DNA of 22,438 bases from JBDRGD01 sp043818095 (GTDB lineage Bacteria; Chloroflexota; Dehalococcoidia; Dehalococcoidales; RBG-16-60-22). The notes under the pieces were generated by a model. It saw nothing but the letters and a program-made list of their open reading frames with translations, made no database searches and was not told the origin of the DNA. Made by a program: the position numbers and the translations under genes. The first letter of the stretch is position 1, and each line of letters opens with the position of its first letter. The DNA lies in the NCBI GenBank assembly GCA_043818095.1, contig JBDRGD010000021.1, forward strand, positions 1-22,438, in the 5' to 3' direction. Below, piece by piece: positions 6,172 to 13,551 of this stretch.

Positions 6172-6879
6172 GTGCGGGCACTTGACGAACTGGAAAAGAC
6201 CATCGGCGTGGCTTTTCAAGACCATGCCCTGCTGGTTACGGCCGTGGTACACAGTTCTTATCTGAACGAAAATCCCGCCTCCGCCCGCGAGCATAACGAG
6301 CGACTCGAGTTCCTCGGCGATGCCGTCCTGGGCCTGATTATCGCGGAAAAGGTCTACCGCGAGTTTCCCGGCCTGACCGAGGGGCAGATGACCCGGCGCC
6401 GGGCGGCGCTCGTGCGGCGGGACGCCCTGGTCCGTGTCGCGGGGAAAATCGGACTCGGCGACTACCTTTACCTCGGGAAGGGGGAGGAAGGGGGCGGCGG
6501 GCGGCTCAAAGAGGCGAACCTTGCCGGGGCCATGGAAGCCGTCATCGCCGCCGTTTACCTGGACGGCGGTCTCGATACCACCCGCGAATTCATCGGGCGT
6601 TTCTGGAAGGACGAGTTTGCCCGGACGGCAGTCCGGGGGGTAGAGGTGGATGCCAAGACGCGGCTGCAAGAGGTGATGCAGTCACGGCAGCAGCTAACGC
6701 CGCATTACCGGCTGCTGGAGGCAATCGGCCCGGACCATGCCCGGACGTTTACCGTGGCCGTCTTTGCCGGAAATGACGTCTTGGGCACAGGCTCCGGAAA
6801 GAGTAAAAAAGCCGCGGAGACCGCCGCCGCCCGGGCGGCGCTGGAGAGCTTTCTCCCCGGGGACGAGGTGCGCCGATAA
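6172..6879 (+). CDS. rnc: Ribonuclease III
   Basis: This is a double-strand-specific endoribonuclease for rRNA and mRNA processing, 235 aa from the GTG at 6172. That start has AGAGGAGG seven bases upstream and lies just after a promoter. The catalytic domain carries the family signature HNERLEFLGDAVLG, with Glu43, Glu46 and Asp50 in the expected metal positions. The second metal-binding element reads NLAGAMEAVIAAVYLDGG: Glu122 is present, but residue 119 is Gly where E. coli has Asp114. A dsRNA-binding domain fills about residues 158-228, including DAKTRLQEVMQSR, TFTVAVFAG and the basic GSGKSKKAAETAAARAAL. The 3' end touches the acylphosphatase gene, so the two are probably one unit. The family is certain; full catalytic activity is less so because of Gly119. 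Confidence 0.95.
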   Translation: MRALDELEKTIGVAFQDHALLVTAVVHSSYLNENPASAREHNERLEFLGDAVLGLIIAEKVYREFPGLTEGQMTRRRAALVRRDALVRVAGKIGLGDYLYLGKGEEGGGGRLKEANLAGAMEAVIAAVYLDGGLDTTREFIGRFWKDEFARTAVRGVEVDAKTRLQEVMQSRQQLTPHYRLLEAIGPDHARTFTVAVFAGNDVLGTGSGKSKKAAETAAARAALESFLPGDEVRR

Positions 6880-7151
6880 AGAGCTGCCTGGAAGCTACCG
6901 TTTACGGCAGGGTGCAGGGGGTAAACTTCCGCAACTTCACCCGCCTTGCCGCCCGCCGCCTGGGGCTTTCCGGGGAGGTGGGCAACCTTCCGGACAGCAC
7001 CGTCCGCGTGCGTGCCGAAGGGGAGGAGACGGGGCTCAGGGCGCTGGTAAAGCAACTGCAGCAGGGGCCGCCGGGAAGCCGGGTGGAGAAAGTAACCACC
7101 AGGTGGTCCGAGTTCCGGGGAGACTATACCGATTTCAGCATCGCCGATTAA
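6876..7151 (+). CDS. acyP: Acylphosphatase, probable ATA start overlapping the rnc stop
   Basis: This is a small enzyme that hydrolyses carboxyl-phosphate bonds of acylphosphates. The phosphate-binding loop GRVQGVNFR with its catalytic Arg is followed by the helix TRLAARRLGLSGEVGNLPDSTV (Asn of the active site in GNLPD). VRVRAEGEE and the C-terminal FRGDYTDFSI strand follow. No ATG, GTG or TTG precedes the first beta strand in this frame; GTG at 6912 would delete the strand and half the loop. The ATA at 6876 forms ATAA with the rnc stop, has GAGGTG five bases upstream and gives a normal 91-residue protein starting KSCLEATVYG. It looks like a classical ATGA overlap in which G became A. The 3' end meets the convergent gene in a shared TTAA. 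Confidence 0.82.
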   Translation: MKSCLEATVYGRVQGVNFRNFTRLAARRLGLSGEVGNLPDSTVRVRAEGEETGLRALVKQLQQGPPGSRVEKVTTRWSEFRGDYTDFSIAD

Positions 7152-7558
7152 GGGCTCTCGGTAAAGCCGTAGAAATCGTCGTTGACGAGAAGTTTCTCGA
7201 GAATCTCCGGGGAAAACCGGTAGCCATCAGCCCCGCCCCGGTGCTCCACCAGTTGCCGGCTTAACTCCTCGGCACTCAGGGGCTGGTTGCCGCCGGCGAG
7301 GAACGTGGCGAAAACGCTTTCCAGTACCGGGGTCGTTTCCGTCAGGAAGCCCGGCTTCAGGGAACAGCAGTTCCGCAGCGCCTTTGCGATATCATCCGGC
7401 GGGATTTCCGCGTTCTCCCCCCATTTCTGGCGGCATTCCGGGCAGAGATATTTCGCGGCAACTGAGGAAAAGGAGCGATGGTACTGCTGGTACCAGTCCA
7501 GGGAAACGCACCAGCGTTTCACGGGTGTGATTGTTTTATCCTGAGTCTCTTTTTTCAT
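7148..7558 (-). CDS. Uncharacterised Cys-containing protein at the end of the Mo-cofactor operon
   Basis: I cannot assign this 136-residue protein to a named family. The N-terminal half has RWCVSLDWYQQYHRSF, then a CPEC pair (Cys39, Cys42) in KYLCPECRQKW and a Cys64-Cys65 pair. Together these could form a zinc or Fe-S site. The C-terminal half (about 75-130), ETTPVLESVFATFLAGG then PLSAEELSRQLVEHRGG, reads as an all-helical domain with possible winged-helix character. There is no signal peptide. The ATG at 7558 follows GGAAGGA, and the gene starts 18 bases after the DUF362-like gene, so it is very likely the last gene of the mobA-moeA-mobB unit. A role linked to molybdoenzymes, such as maturation, is suggested only by context. 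Confidence 0.72.
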   Translation of the reverse strand: MKKETQDKTITPVKRWCVSLDWYQQYHRSFSSVAAKYLCPECRQKWGENAEIPPDDIAKALRNCCSLKPGFLTETTPVLESVFATFLAGGNQPLSAEELSRQLVEHRGGADGYRFSPEILEKLLVNDDFYGFTESP

Positions 7559-7576
7559 GGCGGTCCTTCCGGCTAA

Positions 7577-8317
7577 TCAGCTACTGAGTTCCAGTTCCAC
7601 CTTGGCGTTGTTAATCAGGTCCAGATATCCTATTTTCATGCCCAGCACTGCCGCTACCTGGCTGTCCACCTCATAGGGCTCGCTGACAAAAATCTTGTTA
7701 TACTCTTCAAACTCATGCCCGATAGCCTCATCTTTCCCGACCAGGCGCTGCCGCGCCTCCACGATACCGAGGTCGAACGGCAGGGTAAAATACAGGTCGG
7801 CCAGCACGCGGTCGATACCCAGGCTGAACAGGGAGTCCCAGCCGTCCTCAGTCTCGCCGCGGTATTTGCTGTTGGGCAGGAGGGAGAGCAGATTGGCGAT
7901 GCTCAGGCTGACATTGCCTTCGAAATTATTGAGCGGGGTGACCGAAATCAGGTAATCGCTGGAGAGGATGACGTTGGGTATCCAGAAGGTCGGCATGGCA
8001 AAGGGCTTGGGGAGGGGATTATCGACCTCCACCAGGGTACAGTCTTTCACGTCCAGCGCCAATACCCTGGGAAAGCTGTAGCCCAGGGACTGGTAAATCG
8101 GCTGGATGGAACCGCCGCCGGGCGTGCCCTCCAGCAGGATAATATCGGCTTCACTCACCTGGCGGATGCCGTTGATAATCGACGCCAGCATCTCCGGGCT
8201 GGTGCTCACGGGGTAGGGCGCCGGGTAGGAAGCGCTGGGCTTTATCAGGACACGCCTCGCCCGGGACACCACCGGCGGTGCCTCGAAGTTAAACTCGGAC
8301 GCTTCAAAAATTCCCAT
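7577..8317 (-). CDS. DUF362 domain-containing protein
   Basis: This is a 246-residue soluble protein resembling the DUF362 family. It has the opening VLIKPSASYPAPYPVSTSPE with a Lys-Pro element, then IINGIRQVSEADIILLEGTPGGG and a following QSLGY. It also has a central VILSSDYLISVTPLNNFEG, and a segment with FDLGIVEARQRLVGKDEAIG that matches the usual gross layout. Longer members carry a ferredoxin domain with CxxC clusters at the C-terminus; that part is missing here, and the protein has almost no cysteines. The biochemical role of the family is not established. It starts one base after the mobB stop and ends 18 bases before the unknown Cys protein, so it is embedded in the molybdenum-cofactor operon. 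Confidence 0.78.
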   Translation of the reverse strand: MGIFEASEFNFEAPPVVSRARRVLIKPSASYPAPYPVSTSPEMLASIINGIRQVSEADIILLEGTPGGGSIQPIYQSLGYSFPRVLALDVKDCTLVEVDNPLPKPFAMPTFWIPNVILSSDYLISVTPLNNFEGNVSLSIANLLSLLPNSKYRGETEDGWDSLFSLGIDRVLADLYFTLPFDLGIVEARQRLVGKDEAIGHEFEEYNKIFVSEPYEVDSQVAAVLGMKIGYLDLINNAKVELELSS

Positions 8318-8318
8318 C

Positions 8319-8813
8319 TTACTCTTTGCGGACGACCTTCCGGATAATAAGCTTGGCGATATTCAGGACGTCCTCACGCGGGAACTGGGGGACGGTGACG
8401 GACAGAGGCTCGTCGGTAACCACGGCCAGCAGCTGTTTGGGGTCGCTGATCAGGTCCGGACCCTGCTCGCTGCGGTGCACTTCTATCTTGGGGGTGTTCG
8501 ACTTCTTGAAACCCTCCGTGATAATGAGGTCATAGCGCCCGTTCAGGGAACGGGAAAGCTCCTCCGGGTCGAGGTCATGGGTGACCGTCTGGACAATGGC
8601 CAGCTGCCGCGGGGAGCTGACCGCTACCGCCTCCGCCCCCGCCTGGCGGAAGCGCCAGCTGTCCTTGCCCTCGGTATCAATGTCAAAGTCCTCCCCGGCG
8701 TGTTTCACCACCGCCACGCTAAGCCCGCTCTTTTTCAGCGCGCCAATCAGGTCAACGAGCAGCGTGGTCTTGCCGGAGTTGGCTTTGCCGACAATCGATA
8801 CGATGGGCGTCAT
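8319..8813 (-). CDS. mobB: Molybdopterin-guanine dinucleotide biosynthesis protein MobB
   Basis: This is a GTP-binding adaptor that assists formation or delivery of the guanylated molybdenum cofactor, 164 aa. The P-loop IVGKANSGKTTL lies at residues 6-17. Next come the family element VVKHAGEDFDIDTEGKDSWR and FRQAGAEAVAVSS. The segment DLIITEGFKKSNTPKIEVHR near residue 100 and a short C-terminal helix complete the protein. It begins at the ATG at 8813, one base after the moeA stop, with GAGGAG eight bases upstream inside moeA. The following DUF362 gene begins one base after its stop. The fused MobA-MobB form seen in some bacteria does not apply, because mobA is separate at the head of this operon. 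Confidence 0.93.
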   Translation of the reverse strand: MTPIVSIVGKANSGKTTLLVDLIGALKKSGLSVAVVKHAGEDFDIDTEGKDSWRFRQAGAEAVAVSSPRQLAIVQTVTHDLDPEELSRSLNGRYDLIITEGFKKSNTPKIEVHRSEQGPDLISDPKQLLAVVTDEPLSVTVPQFPREDVLNIAKLIIRKVVRKE

Positions 8814-8814
8814 G

Positions 8815-10080
8815 CTACATCTCCTCGTTCCAGTCCAGCATCAGCGCCGGGACGGTTGCGCCCCTGGTGGCCCCCGGGGTGTCCTCCGGGACGATGACGA
8901 GGGCGTTGGCCCGGCTCATGGAGGTGAGAATCCCGGAGCCCTGCGCCCCGGTCAGCCGGGCGTAGTAGCGCCCGTTGCGCTTCTCCACGATGGCGCGGTG
9001 GTACTGGCGGCGTCCGTCCTCGTTGGGGGCGTCTTCTTCCAGTATCACGTTTATCTCCGGTTTGGCGAGCTGCGTTTTCCCCATCATTTTGAGAATGGCG
9101 GGGCGGGCGAAAAGCTCGAAAGTGACCATGGTGCTGACGGGATTGCCGGGCAGGCCCAGGTGGGGCAGGCGTTTGCCGGGATGACGCCGGGAGGCGAAAG
9201 TGCCGAAAGCAATGGGTTTGCCGGGTTTCATGCGGACGGTCCAGAAGCCTATCTCACCCTCCTTCGCCAGGATGTCCTTGACGATGTCATAGTCCCCGAG
9301 GGACACGCCGCCGGTGGTGATTAACATATCCGCATCCAGGCCCTGGTGCAGCTTTTCCACGAGGGATTCTTCCCGGTCCCGCGCTATCCCCAGAATTTTC
9401 GGGATACCGCCGTAGCGTTTCACCAGCGCGGCAGCGCTGTAAGTATTGCTGTTGTAGATTCTCCCCGGCGGCAAAGGGTCGTCAAGCTCCGTCAGTTCAT
9501 CGCCGGTAGCCAGTACCGCCACCAACGGGCGGCGCACGACCTTCACGCGGCTCTGCCCCAGGGAGGCAAGGACGCCCACCTCGGCCGGCCGGATAACGGT
9601 TCCACGCATCAAAACCGTGGTGCCGCGGGCCACGTCTTCACCGGAGCGGCGGATGTCTTTCCCGGCGGGCACCGGCTGGAGTACACCTATTTCCGAAAGC
9701 GCCCCTCCGGAAGCGGCGCGGCGCTCTTTCTCGTCGGTATCCTCAAACCTCACGACGGCGTCAGCGCCGGCGGGAACCGGGGCCCCGGTCATGATACGCA
9801 CCGCCGTGCCGGGCGTGACCGTTTTCTGCGATATGGTACCGGCGATGACCGTATCGATAACGCGGAGGATACTTGGGGATTTTTCAGTAGCGTCTTCTGT
9901 GTCTCCGGCGCGCACGGCGTAACCGTCCATCGCGGAGTTGTCCAGGGGCGGGATGTTAATCCCGGAGGTAACGTCTTCCGCCAGAACCTGCCCCACGGTG
10001 TCCAGGATAGCCGTCTCTTCCGCTTCCAGGACGTCTACCTGACCCAGAATCTTTTCGCGTGCTTCTTCAACGCTTATCAT
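8815..10080 (-). CDS. moeA: Molybdopterin molybdenumtransferase MoeA
   Basis: This enzyme inserts molybdate into adenylylated molybdopterin, the last step of basic Mo-cofactor synthesis. It has 421 aa, the usual length. The N-terminal part contains PPLDNSAMDGYAVRAGDT (residues 44-61), RIMTGAPVPAGADAVVRFED and DIRRSGEDVARG. The central MoeA/MogA-like domain contains LATGDELTELDDPLPPGRIY, ITTGGVSLGDYDIVKDIL, MKPGKPIAFG and GLPGNPVSTMVTFELF. The C-terminal domain carries the VPALMLDWNEEM ending. The ATG at 10080 lies inside the last codons of mobA (14-base overlap) with GGAG eight bases upstream. It is the second gene of a mobA-moeA-mobB-DUF362-unknown operon. Similar proteins can insert tungstate; sequence alone does not decide. 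Confidence 0.96.
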   Translation of the reverse strand: MISVEEAREKILGQVDVLEAEETAILDTVGQVLAEDVTSGINIPPLDNSAMDGYAVRAGDTEDATEKSPSILRVIDTVIAGTISQKTVTPGTAVRIMTGAPVPAGADAVVRFEDTDEKERRAASGGALSEIGVLQPVPAGKDIRRSGEDVARGTTVLMRGTVIRPAEVGVLASLGQSRVKVVRRPLVAVLATGDELTELDDPLPPGRIYNSNTYSAAALVKRYGGIPKILGIARDREESLVEKLHQGLDADMLITTGGVSLGDYDIVKDILAKEGEIGFWTVRMKPGKPIAFGTFASRRHPGKRLPHLGLPGNPVSTMVTFELFARPAILKMMGKTQLAKPEINVILEEDAPNEDGRRQYHRAIVEKRNGRYYARLTGAQGSGILTSMSRANALVIVPEDTPGATRGATVPALMLDWNEEM

Positions 10081-10687
10081 AGTTGTTCTCCGCGGTCAGC
10101 TGACGGGCTCGGGCGAGGTCAGCCTTGGTGTTCACGTTAAAAAAGCTGAGGTGCTGCGGGTCAAAAGCGTCGATTTCCGCGGCTTCCAGATATCTTACCT
10201 TCAGCGCGGTCAGCAACCGGTGCACGCTCAAATTGTCCTCTTCGAGCATTTTTTCAATATAAGACAGGCACCGCCGGGCATAAACGGCATGCAGCGGCTC
10301 CACCATCCCGCCGTCAAGGCGGGGAATAACCACATCATAATCGGGCGCCTGGTCAATCATGTAACGCAGTAATCGAGGGTTCAGGAAAGGCATATCGCCG
10401 GCAACTACAAGGTTATAATCGTTACTCGAGACCATCAGTCCGGTGTAAATACCGCCCATCGGCCCCTTACCGGGCAAGATATCGGCGACTATCCTGGGGA
10501 CGGGCAGGCTGCTCAGGTTCGGAACGGTTCTTTCGCCGGCGACGACGACAATGGTTTCTTTCGAGATTGAGCTTACGCAGGCGACCACCTGCTCAAGCAG
10601 ACTGCGTTTACCGACAGTCTCCAGGATTTTATTCTGTCCGAAACGTAAGCCCTGTCCACCGGCGAGAACTAAGGAACTCGTATCCAA
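10067..10687 (-). CDS. mobA: Molybdenum cofactor guanylyltransferase MobA
   Basis: This enzyme transfers GMP from GTP to Mo-molybdopterin, making the bis-MGD form used by DMSO-reductase-type enzymes. The nucleotide-binding signature LAGGQGLRFGQNK lies at the N-terminus. It is followed by VVVAGERTV, GPMGGIYTGL, the metal-binding VVAGDMPFL, PLHAVYARRCL and the C-terminal FFNVNTKADL. With the TTG at 10687 the protein is about 206 aa and begins seven residues before the LAGG motif, as is usual. A GTG at 10732 would add 15 residues, but a TTGACT -35-like element (10742-10737) lies over it, so the later start fits better. GGAAAG about ten bases before the TTG is the only ribosome-binding site. It opens the Mo-cofactor operon. 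Confidence 0.92.
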   Translation of the reverse strand: MDTSSLVLAGGQGLRFGQNKILETVGKRSLLEQVVACVSSISKETIVVVAGERTVPNLSSLPVPRIVADILPGKGPMGGIYTGLMVSSNDYNLVVAGDMPFLNPRLLRYMIDQAPDYDVVIPRLDGGMVEPLHAVYARRCLSYIEKMLEEDNLSVHRLLTALKVRYLEAAEIDAFDPQHLSFFNVNTKADLARARQLTAENNYDKR

Positions 10688-10775
10688 ATCAGCAAGTCTT
10701 TCCGCCTTTGCCCCCAATATAAAGTTTACCACAAAAAGTCAAGTTTTGTTGGGGCAGGGCGGCAATTCTGGGGAC

Positions 10776-11420
10776 CTAGAGCGCCGGTTGCAGCACGATA
10801 ATCTGCATTTCGGCGGGCAGATTGTCCCGTGTGATTTCGACATCGCTGCCGGGCATCTCTTTGACGCCGCTCTTTCCTTTCAGAAAAACGTCCACGCCGG
10901 TGACCGGAAAATCCGGGCAACGGTCCGTCTTGTAATGCATCGGGATGACAATCCGGGATTTAAGCTGCTGGCAGACCCCGGTGGCGGCGGCGGCATCGAT
11001 AGTGTAAGTGCCGCCCACGGGAATTAAAAGCACGTCCACCGCGCCGATGGCCTTTGCCTGGTCGTCACCGAGGGGGTGGCCCAGGTCACCGAGGTGGCAG
11101 ACCTTGACGCCGTCGAGTTCAAAGCAGAAGACCATATTCGGACCGCGTTTGCTGCCCTGTTCGTCGTCGTGGAAGGTGGGGATACCGCGGAACCTGATGC
11201 CCTTCGCCTCGCCGCTTTCCTTAACCACGGCGGGATTGCCCTTTACCGCCGCCACGTTACCGTGGTCGAAATGCCCGTGGCTCACGGTGACGATTTCCGC
11301 CGCCTCGTGGATATCACCGTATTTTATCCGGTGGTCCGTGGCGTAGGGGTCCGTAATAATCCTGGTCCCGTCAGACCCCGTGATGAGGAAAGATGCGTGC
11401 CCCAGCCATTTTACTTTCAT
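10776..11420 (-). CDS. UlaG-like metal-dependent hydrolase (UPF0173 family)
   Basis: This is a metallo-beta-lactamase-fold hydrolase of 214 residues. It starts MKVKWLGHASFLITGSDGTRI, which is the typical UPF0173 opening with His8, and continues with IITDPYATDH. The metal site SHGHFDHGN (HxHxDH) is followed by PTFHDDEQGSKRGPN, then HLGDLGHPL with the bridging Asp, and IVIPMHYKT with the last His. The physiological substrate is unknown for most of the family; UlaG itself opens the L-ascorbate-6-phosphate lactone. It lies 19 bases after pepA and is the final gene of the DegV-DegV-kinase-pepA operon. The 43 bases between it and the mobA region show no hairpin, so run-on into mobA is possible. Confidence 0.9.
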   Translation of the reverse strand: MKVKWLGHASFLITGSDGTRIITDPYATDHRIKYGDIHEAAEIVTVSHGHFDHGNVAAVKGNPAVVKESGEAKGIRFRGIPTFHDDEQGSKRGPNMVFCFELDGVKVCHLGDLGHPLGDDQAKAIGAVDVLLIPVGGTYTIDAAAATGVCQQLKSRIVIPMHYKTDRCPDFPVTGVDVFLKGKSGVKEMPGSDVEITRDNLPAEMQIIVLQPAL

Positions 11421-11439
11421 CGGTCAAGTCTCCTTCGGT

Positions 11440-12942
11440 TTATTTTGCCAGGTCCAAGACAAGGTTAATCAGCGTGCGCACCGGCACGCCCGTCGCTCCT
11501 TTGACCTGATAGCCCTGGTCTTTCTCCGCGCGGGCGGTCCCGGCGATATCCAGGTGCACCCACGGCGTTTTCCCCACGAATTCCTCCAGGAACTTGGCGG
11601 CGGTAATGGCGCCGCCCCAGCGGTTGCCGATGTTCTTGACGTCGGTGACCTGGCCCTTAATCATATCCCGGTATTCGGGGAACATCGGCATCTGCCAGAG
11701 GTATTCGCCGGCTTCCTTCCCGGCGTTGAGGACTTTGGCGGTCAGCCTCTCGTTATTACTGAAAACGCCGGTGGTAATCAGTCCCAGGGCAACCATGCAG
11801 GCCCCGGTAAGGGTGGCCACGTCGATAATCGCGCGGGCGCCGATTTTCCCGGCATAGCACAGGGCGTCCGCGAGGATAAGCCTGCCCTCGGCGTCCGTGT
11901 TCAGCACCTCGATGGTCTTGCCGTTCATCGCTTTCAGGATATCTCCCGGTTTCAAGGCGGTGCCGCTGGGCAGGTTTTCCGTGGCCGGCACCAGCGCGGT
12001 GACGTTAATCCGGGGTTTCAGGCGGGCGAGGGCGCTGAGCACTCCCATGACGGCGGCACCCCCCGCCATGTCCCCCTTCATCTCCGCCATGTTCTCCGAC
12101 GGCTTGATGGAGATGCCCCCGGAATCGAAGGTAATGCCCTTACCCACCAGGGCGAGGTCTATCTTGGCGGAGCTACTACCCCGGTAGCGCAGGATGATGA
12201 ACTTGGGCGGCTGCTGGCTACCCTGGGCGACGCCCAGCAGCGAACCCATACCCATCTCTTGCATCTGCTCCCGGTCCAGGACCTCCACCTCCAGCCCCCG
12301 TGCTGCTGCCATCTCCTGGGCGGCGGCAGCCATCCGGGTGGGGGTCATGTAGTTCGCCGGTTCGTCGACCAGTTCCCGGGCGAAATTGGTGGCTTCGGCG
12401 ATGATGTTGCCGCGCTCGATGCCGCGGGTGGCCGCCAGCTTTTCCCCCCGGCGGGTAAGCAGCCGGAGCTGTTTAATCTCGGCGGTCTTGCCGTTTTTCC
12501 TGGTAATATATTTACGGAAGGAGTAAAGCCCGAGCCGGGCCCCCTCCGCGACGGCCTGGGCGGCGCTCTCCGTGCTGAAAGCTTTGCCCCCCTCCGCGGA
12601 CGGCAGGACGGTGGCGACACTGTCGATACCCCTCTTCCGCACCCAGCGGCAGACATCCGCCGCGGCACCGCGGACCTTGTTCAGGGTGAGTTCGCGCTTT
12701 TTGCCCATCCCGCAGATGACGACACGTGGAGACGGCAGTTTGCCCAGGCTGTGCACCAGGGTGATTTCCCCGGCTTTCCCCTTGATTTCCTTCTGCTGGA
12801 TGAGCTGGGCAATTGCCCCGCCGAGGGCTTGATTCACCGCGGCGATTGCCCCGTCAAGTTTTTTCGTGCCCTGGTAGTAGTTCAAGACAATTGCGTCAGC
12901 CTTGACCCGGGTAATCTCGCCCGTGGCCGCTTTTATCTTCAT
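11440..12942 (-). CDS. pepA: Leucyl aminopeptidase (M17 family) PepA
   Basis: This is a cytosolic manganese/zinc aminopeptidase of 500 aa, the usual size for a hexameric M17 enzyme. An N-terminal regulatory domain (about 1-165) precedes the catalytic domain. The metal and catalytic residues lie in LVGKGITFDSGGISIKPSE, in MKGDMAGGAAVMG, and in the diagnostic NTDAEGRLILADAL, with Arg in the bicarbonate-binding loop. The central linker contains ATNFARELVDEPANYMTPT, characteristic of the family. The ATG at 12942 follows AGGAG with a spacing of about eight bases. It sits 13 bases after the kinase gene and 19 before the UlaG-like gene. In some bacteria PepA also binds DNA at recombination sites; nothing here indicates that. 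Confidence 0.96.
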   Translation of the reverse strand: MKIKAATGEITRVKADAIVLNYYQGTKKLDGAIAAVNQALGGAIAQLIQQKEIKGKAGEITLVHSLGKLPSPRVVICGMGKKRELTLNKVRGAAADVCRWVRKRGIDSVATVLPSAEGGKAFSTESAAQAVAEGARLGLYSFRKYITRKNGKTAEIKQLRLLTRRGEKLAATRGIERGNIIAEATNFARELVDEPANYMTPTRMAAAAQEMAAARGLEVEVLDREQMQEMGMGSLLGVAQGSQQPPKFIILRYRGSSSAKIDLALVGKGITFDSGGISIKPSENMAEMKGDMAGGAAVMGVLSALARLKPRINVTALVPATENLPSGTALKPGDILKAMNGKTIEVLNTDAEGRLILADALCYAGKIGARAIIDVATLTGACMVALGLITTGVFSNNERLTAKVLNAGKEAGEYLWQMPMFPEYRDMIKGQVTDVKNIGNRWGGAITAAKFLEEFVGKTPWVHLDIAGTARAEKDQGYQVKGATGVPVRTLINLVLDLAK

Positions 12943-12955
12943 GCCGGTACTCCTT

Positions 12956-13543
12956 TCACTGTCGCACAGCGCGCCTTATTTTACGGATAACCGGGCCGAT
13001 GTCCCGGGAGGTGTCCACGACGAAATGGTTGCGGTTTATCGGCTGCACGTCGGGCAGCATTTTCTGATAGATGTCCCAGGTAGCCTCCGAATGGTCGCTG
13101 CGGGCGGCCTTGCGGGCGCGGGCCGCGAGACGCTGCTTCACCACCGCCGCCGGGGCCGCCACACGGATGATGATAAGCCGGGCACGAGTCTGCTCTGCGA
13201 TGCGGTAGATGCGCTCGCGGAATAACTCCGAGAGATTGGTGGCGTCCAGCACCGCGGAGATACCCCTCTGCAGCAGGTCGCCGAGGAGCCGGTGCACGGC
13301 ACGGAAAAGGAGCGTGTTCTCTGCGGCGGTATATTCCGGTTGGAGGAAAAGGGCCTTGCGGAGGGCATCGCTCTCCAGGATGACCACGGGAACGTTCTCG
13401 GCCAGCCTGCGGCTGAGGTGGGATTTACCGGTACCCGGCAAACCGCTGACCATAATCAGGACCGGACGGGTGACCGGTTGGGGGAGTTTTCCCAGGGATG
13501 ACATCAGCATCTGCGTGTCCGCAGTCGCGCGGGTACTCTCCAT
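12956..13543 (-). CDS. Small P-loop kinase / AAA-type ATP-binding protein
   Basis: This is a soluble P-loop protein of 195 residues resembling the predicted small-molecule kinases of the AAA_33/COG0645 type. The Walker A motif GLPGTGKS occupies residues 34-41. The segment VVILESDALRKALF follows (substrate-binding Asp in the family). A second strand carries ISAVLDATNLSELFRERI, with the Asp-Ala-Thr-Asn motif that marks these kinases. The C-terminal part has VVKQRLAARARKAARSDHSEATWDIYQKM, an arginine-rich lid. The substrate is unknown. I chose the ATG at 13543, eight bases after the DegV stop. The frame is open to 13678, but that extension overlaps the upstream gene and looks non-coding. The ribosome-binding site (AAGGGT) is weak, suggesting coupling to the upstream gene. 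Confidence 0.86.
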   Translation of the reverse strand: MESTRATADTQMLMSSLGKLPQPVTRPVLIMVSGLPGTGKSHLSRRLAENVPVVILESDALRKALFLQPEYTAAENTLLFRAVHRLLGDLLQRGISAVLDATNLSELFRERIYRIAEQTRARLIIIRVAAPAAVVKQRLAARARKAARSDHSEATWDIYQKMLPDVQPINRNHFVVDTSRDIGPVIRKIRRAVRQ

Positions 13544-13551
13544 ACCCTTGA

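Noticed and set aside
10688..10732. GTG 10732 as start of mobA
   Set aside because: It adds 15 residues before the conserved LAGG motif and overlaps a TTGACT -35-like element; the TTG at 10687 fits the family length better, though the choice is not certain.
11380..12990. 536-codon open frame on the plus strand opposite pepA
   Set aside because: Antisense to an unmistakable PepA. Its composition (His/Gly/Pro/Gln-rich) and lack of ribosome-binding site or motifs mark it as a shadow of high-GC coding.
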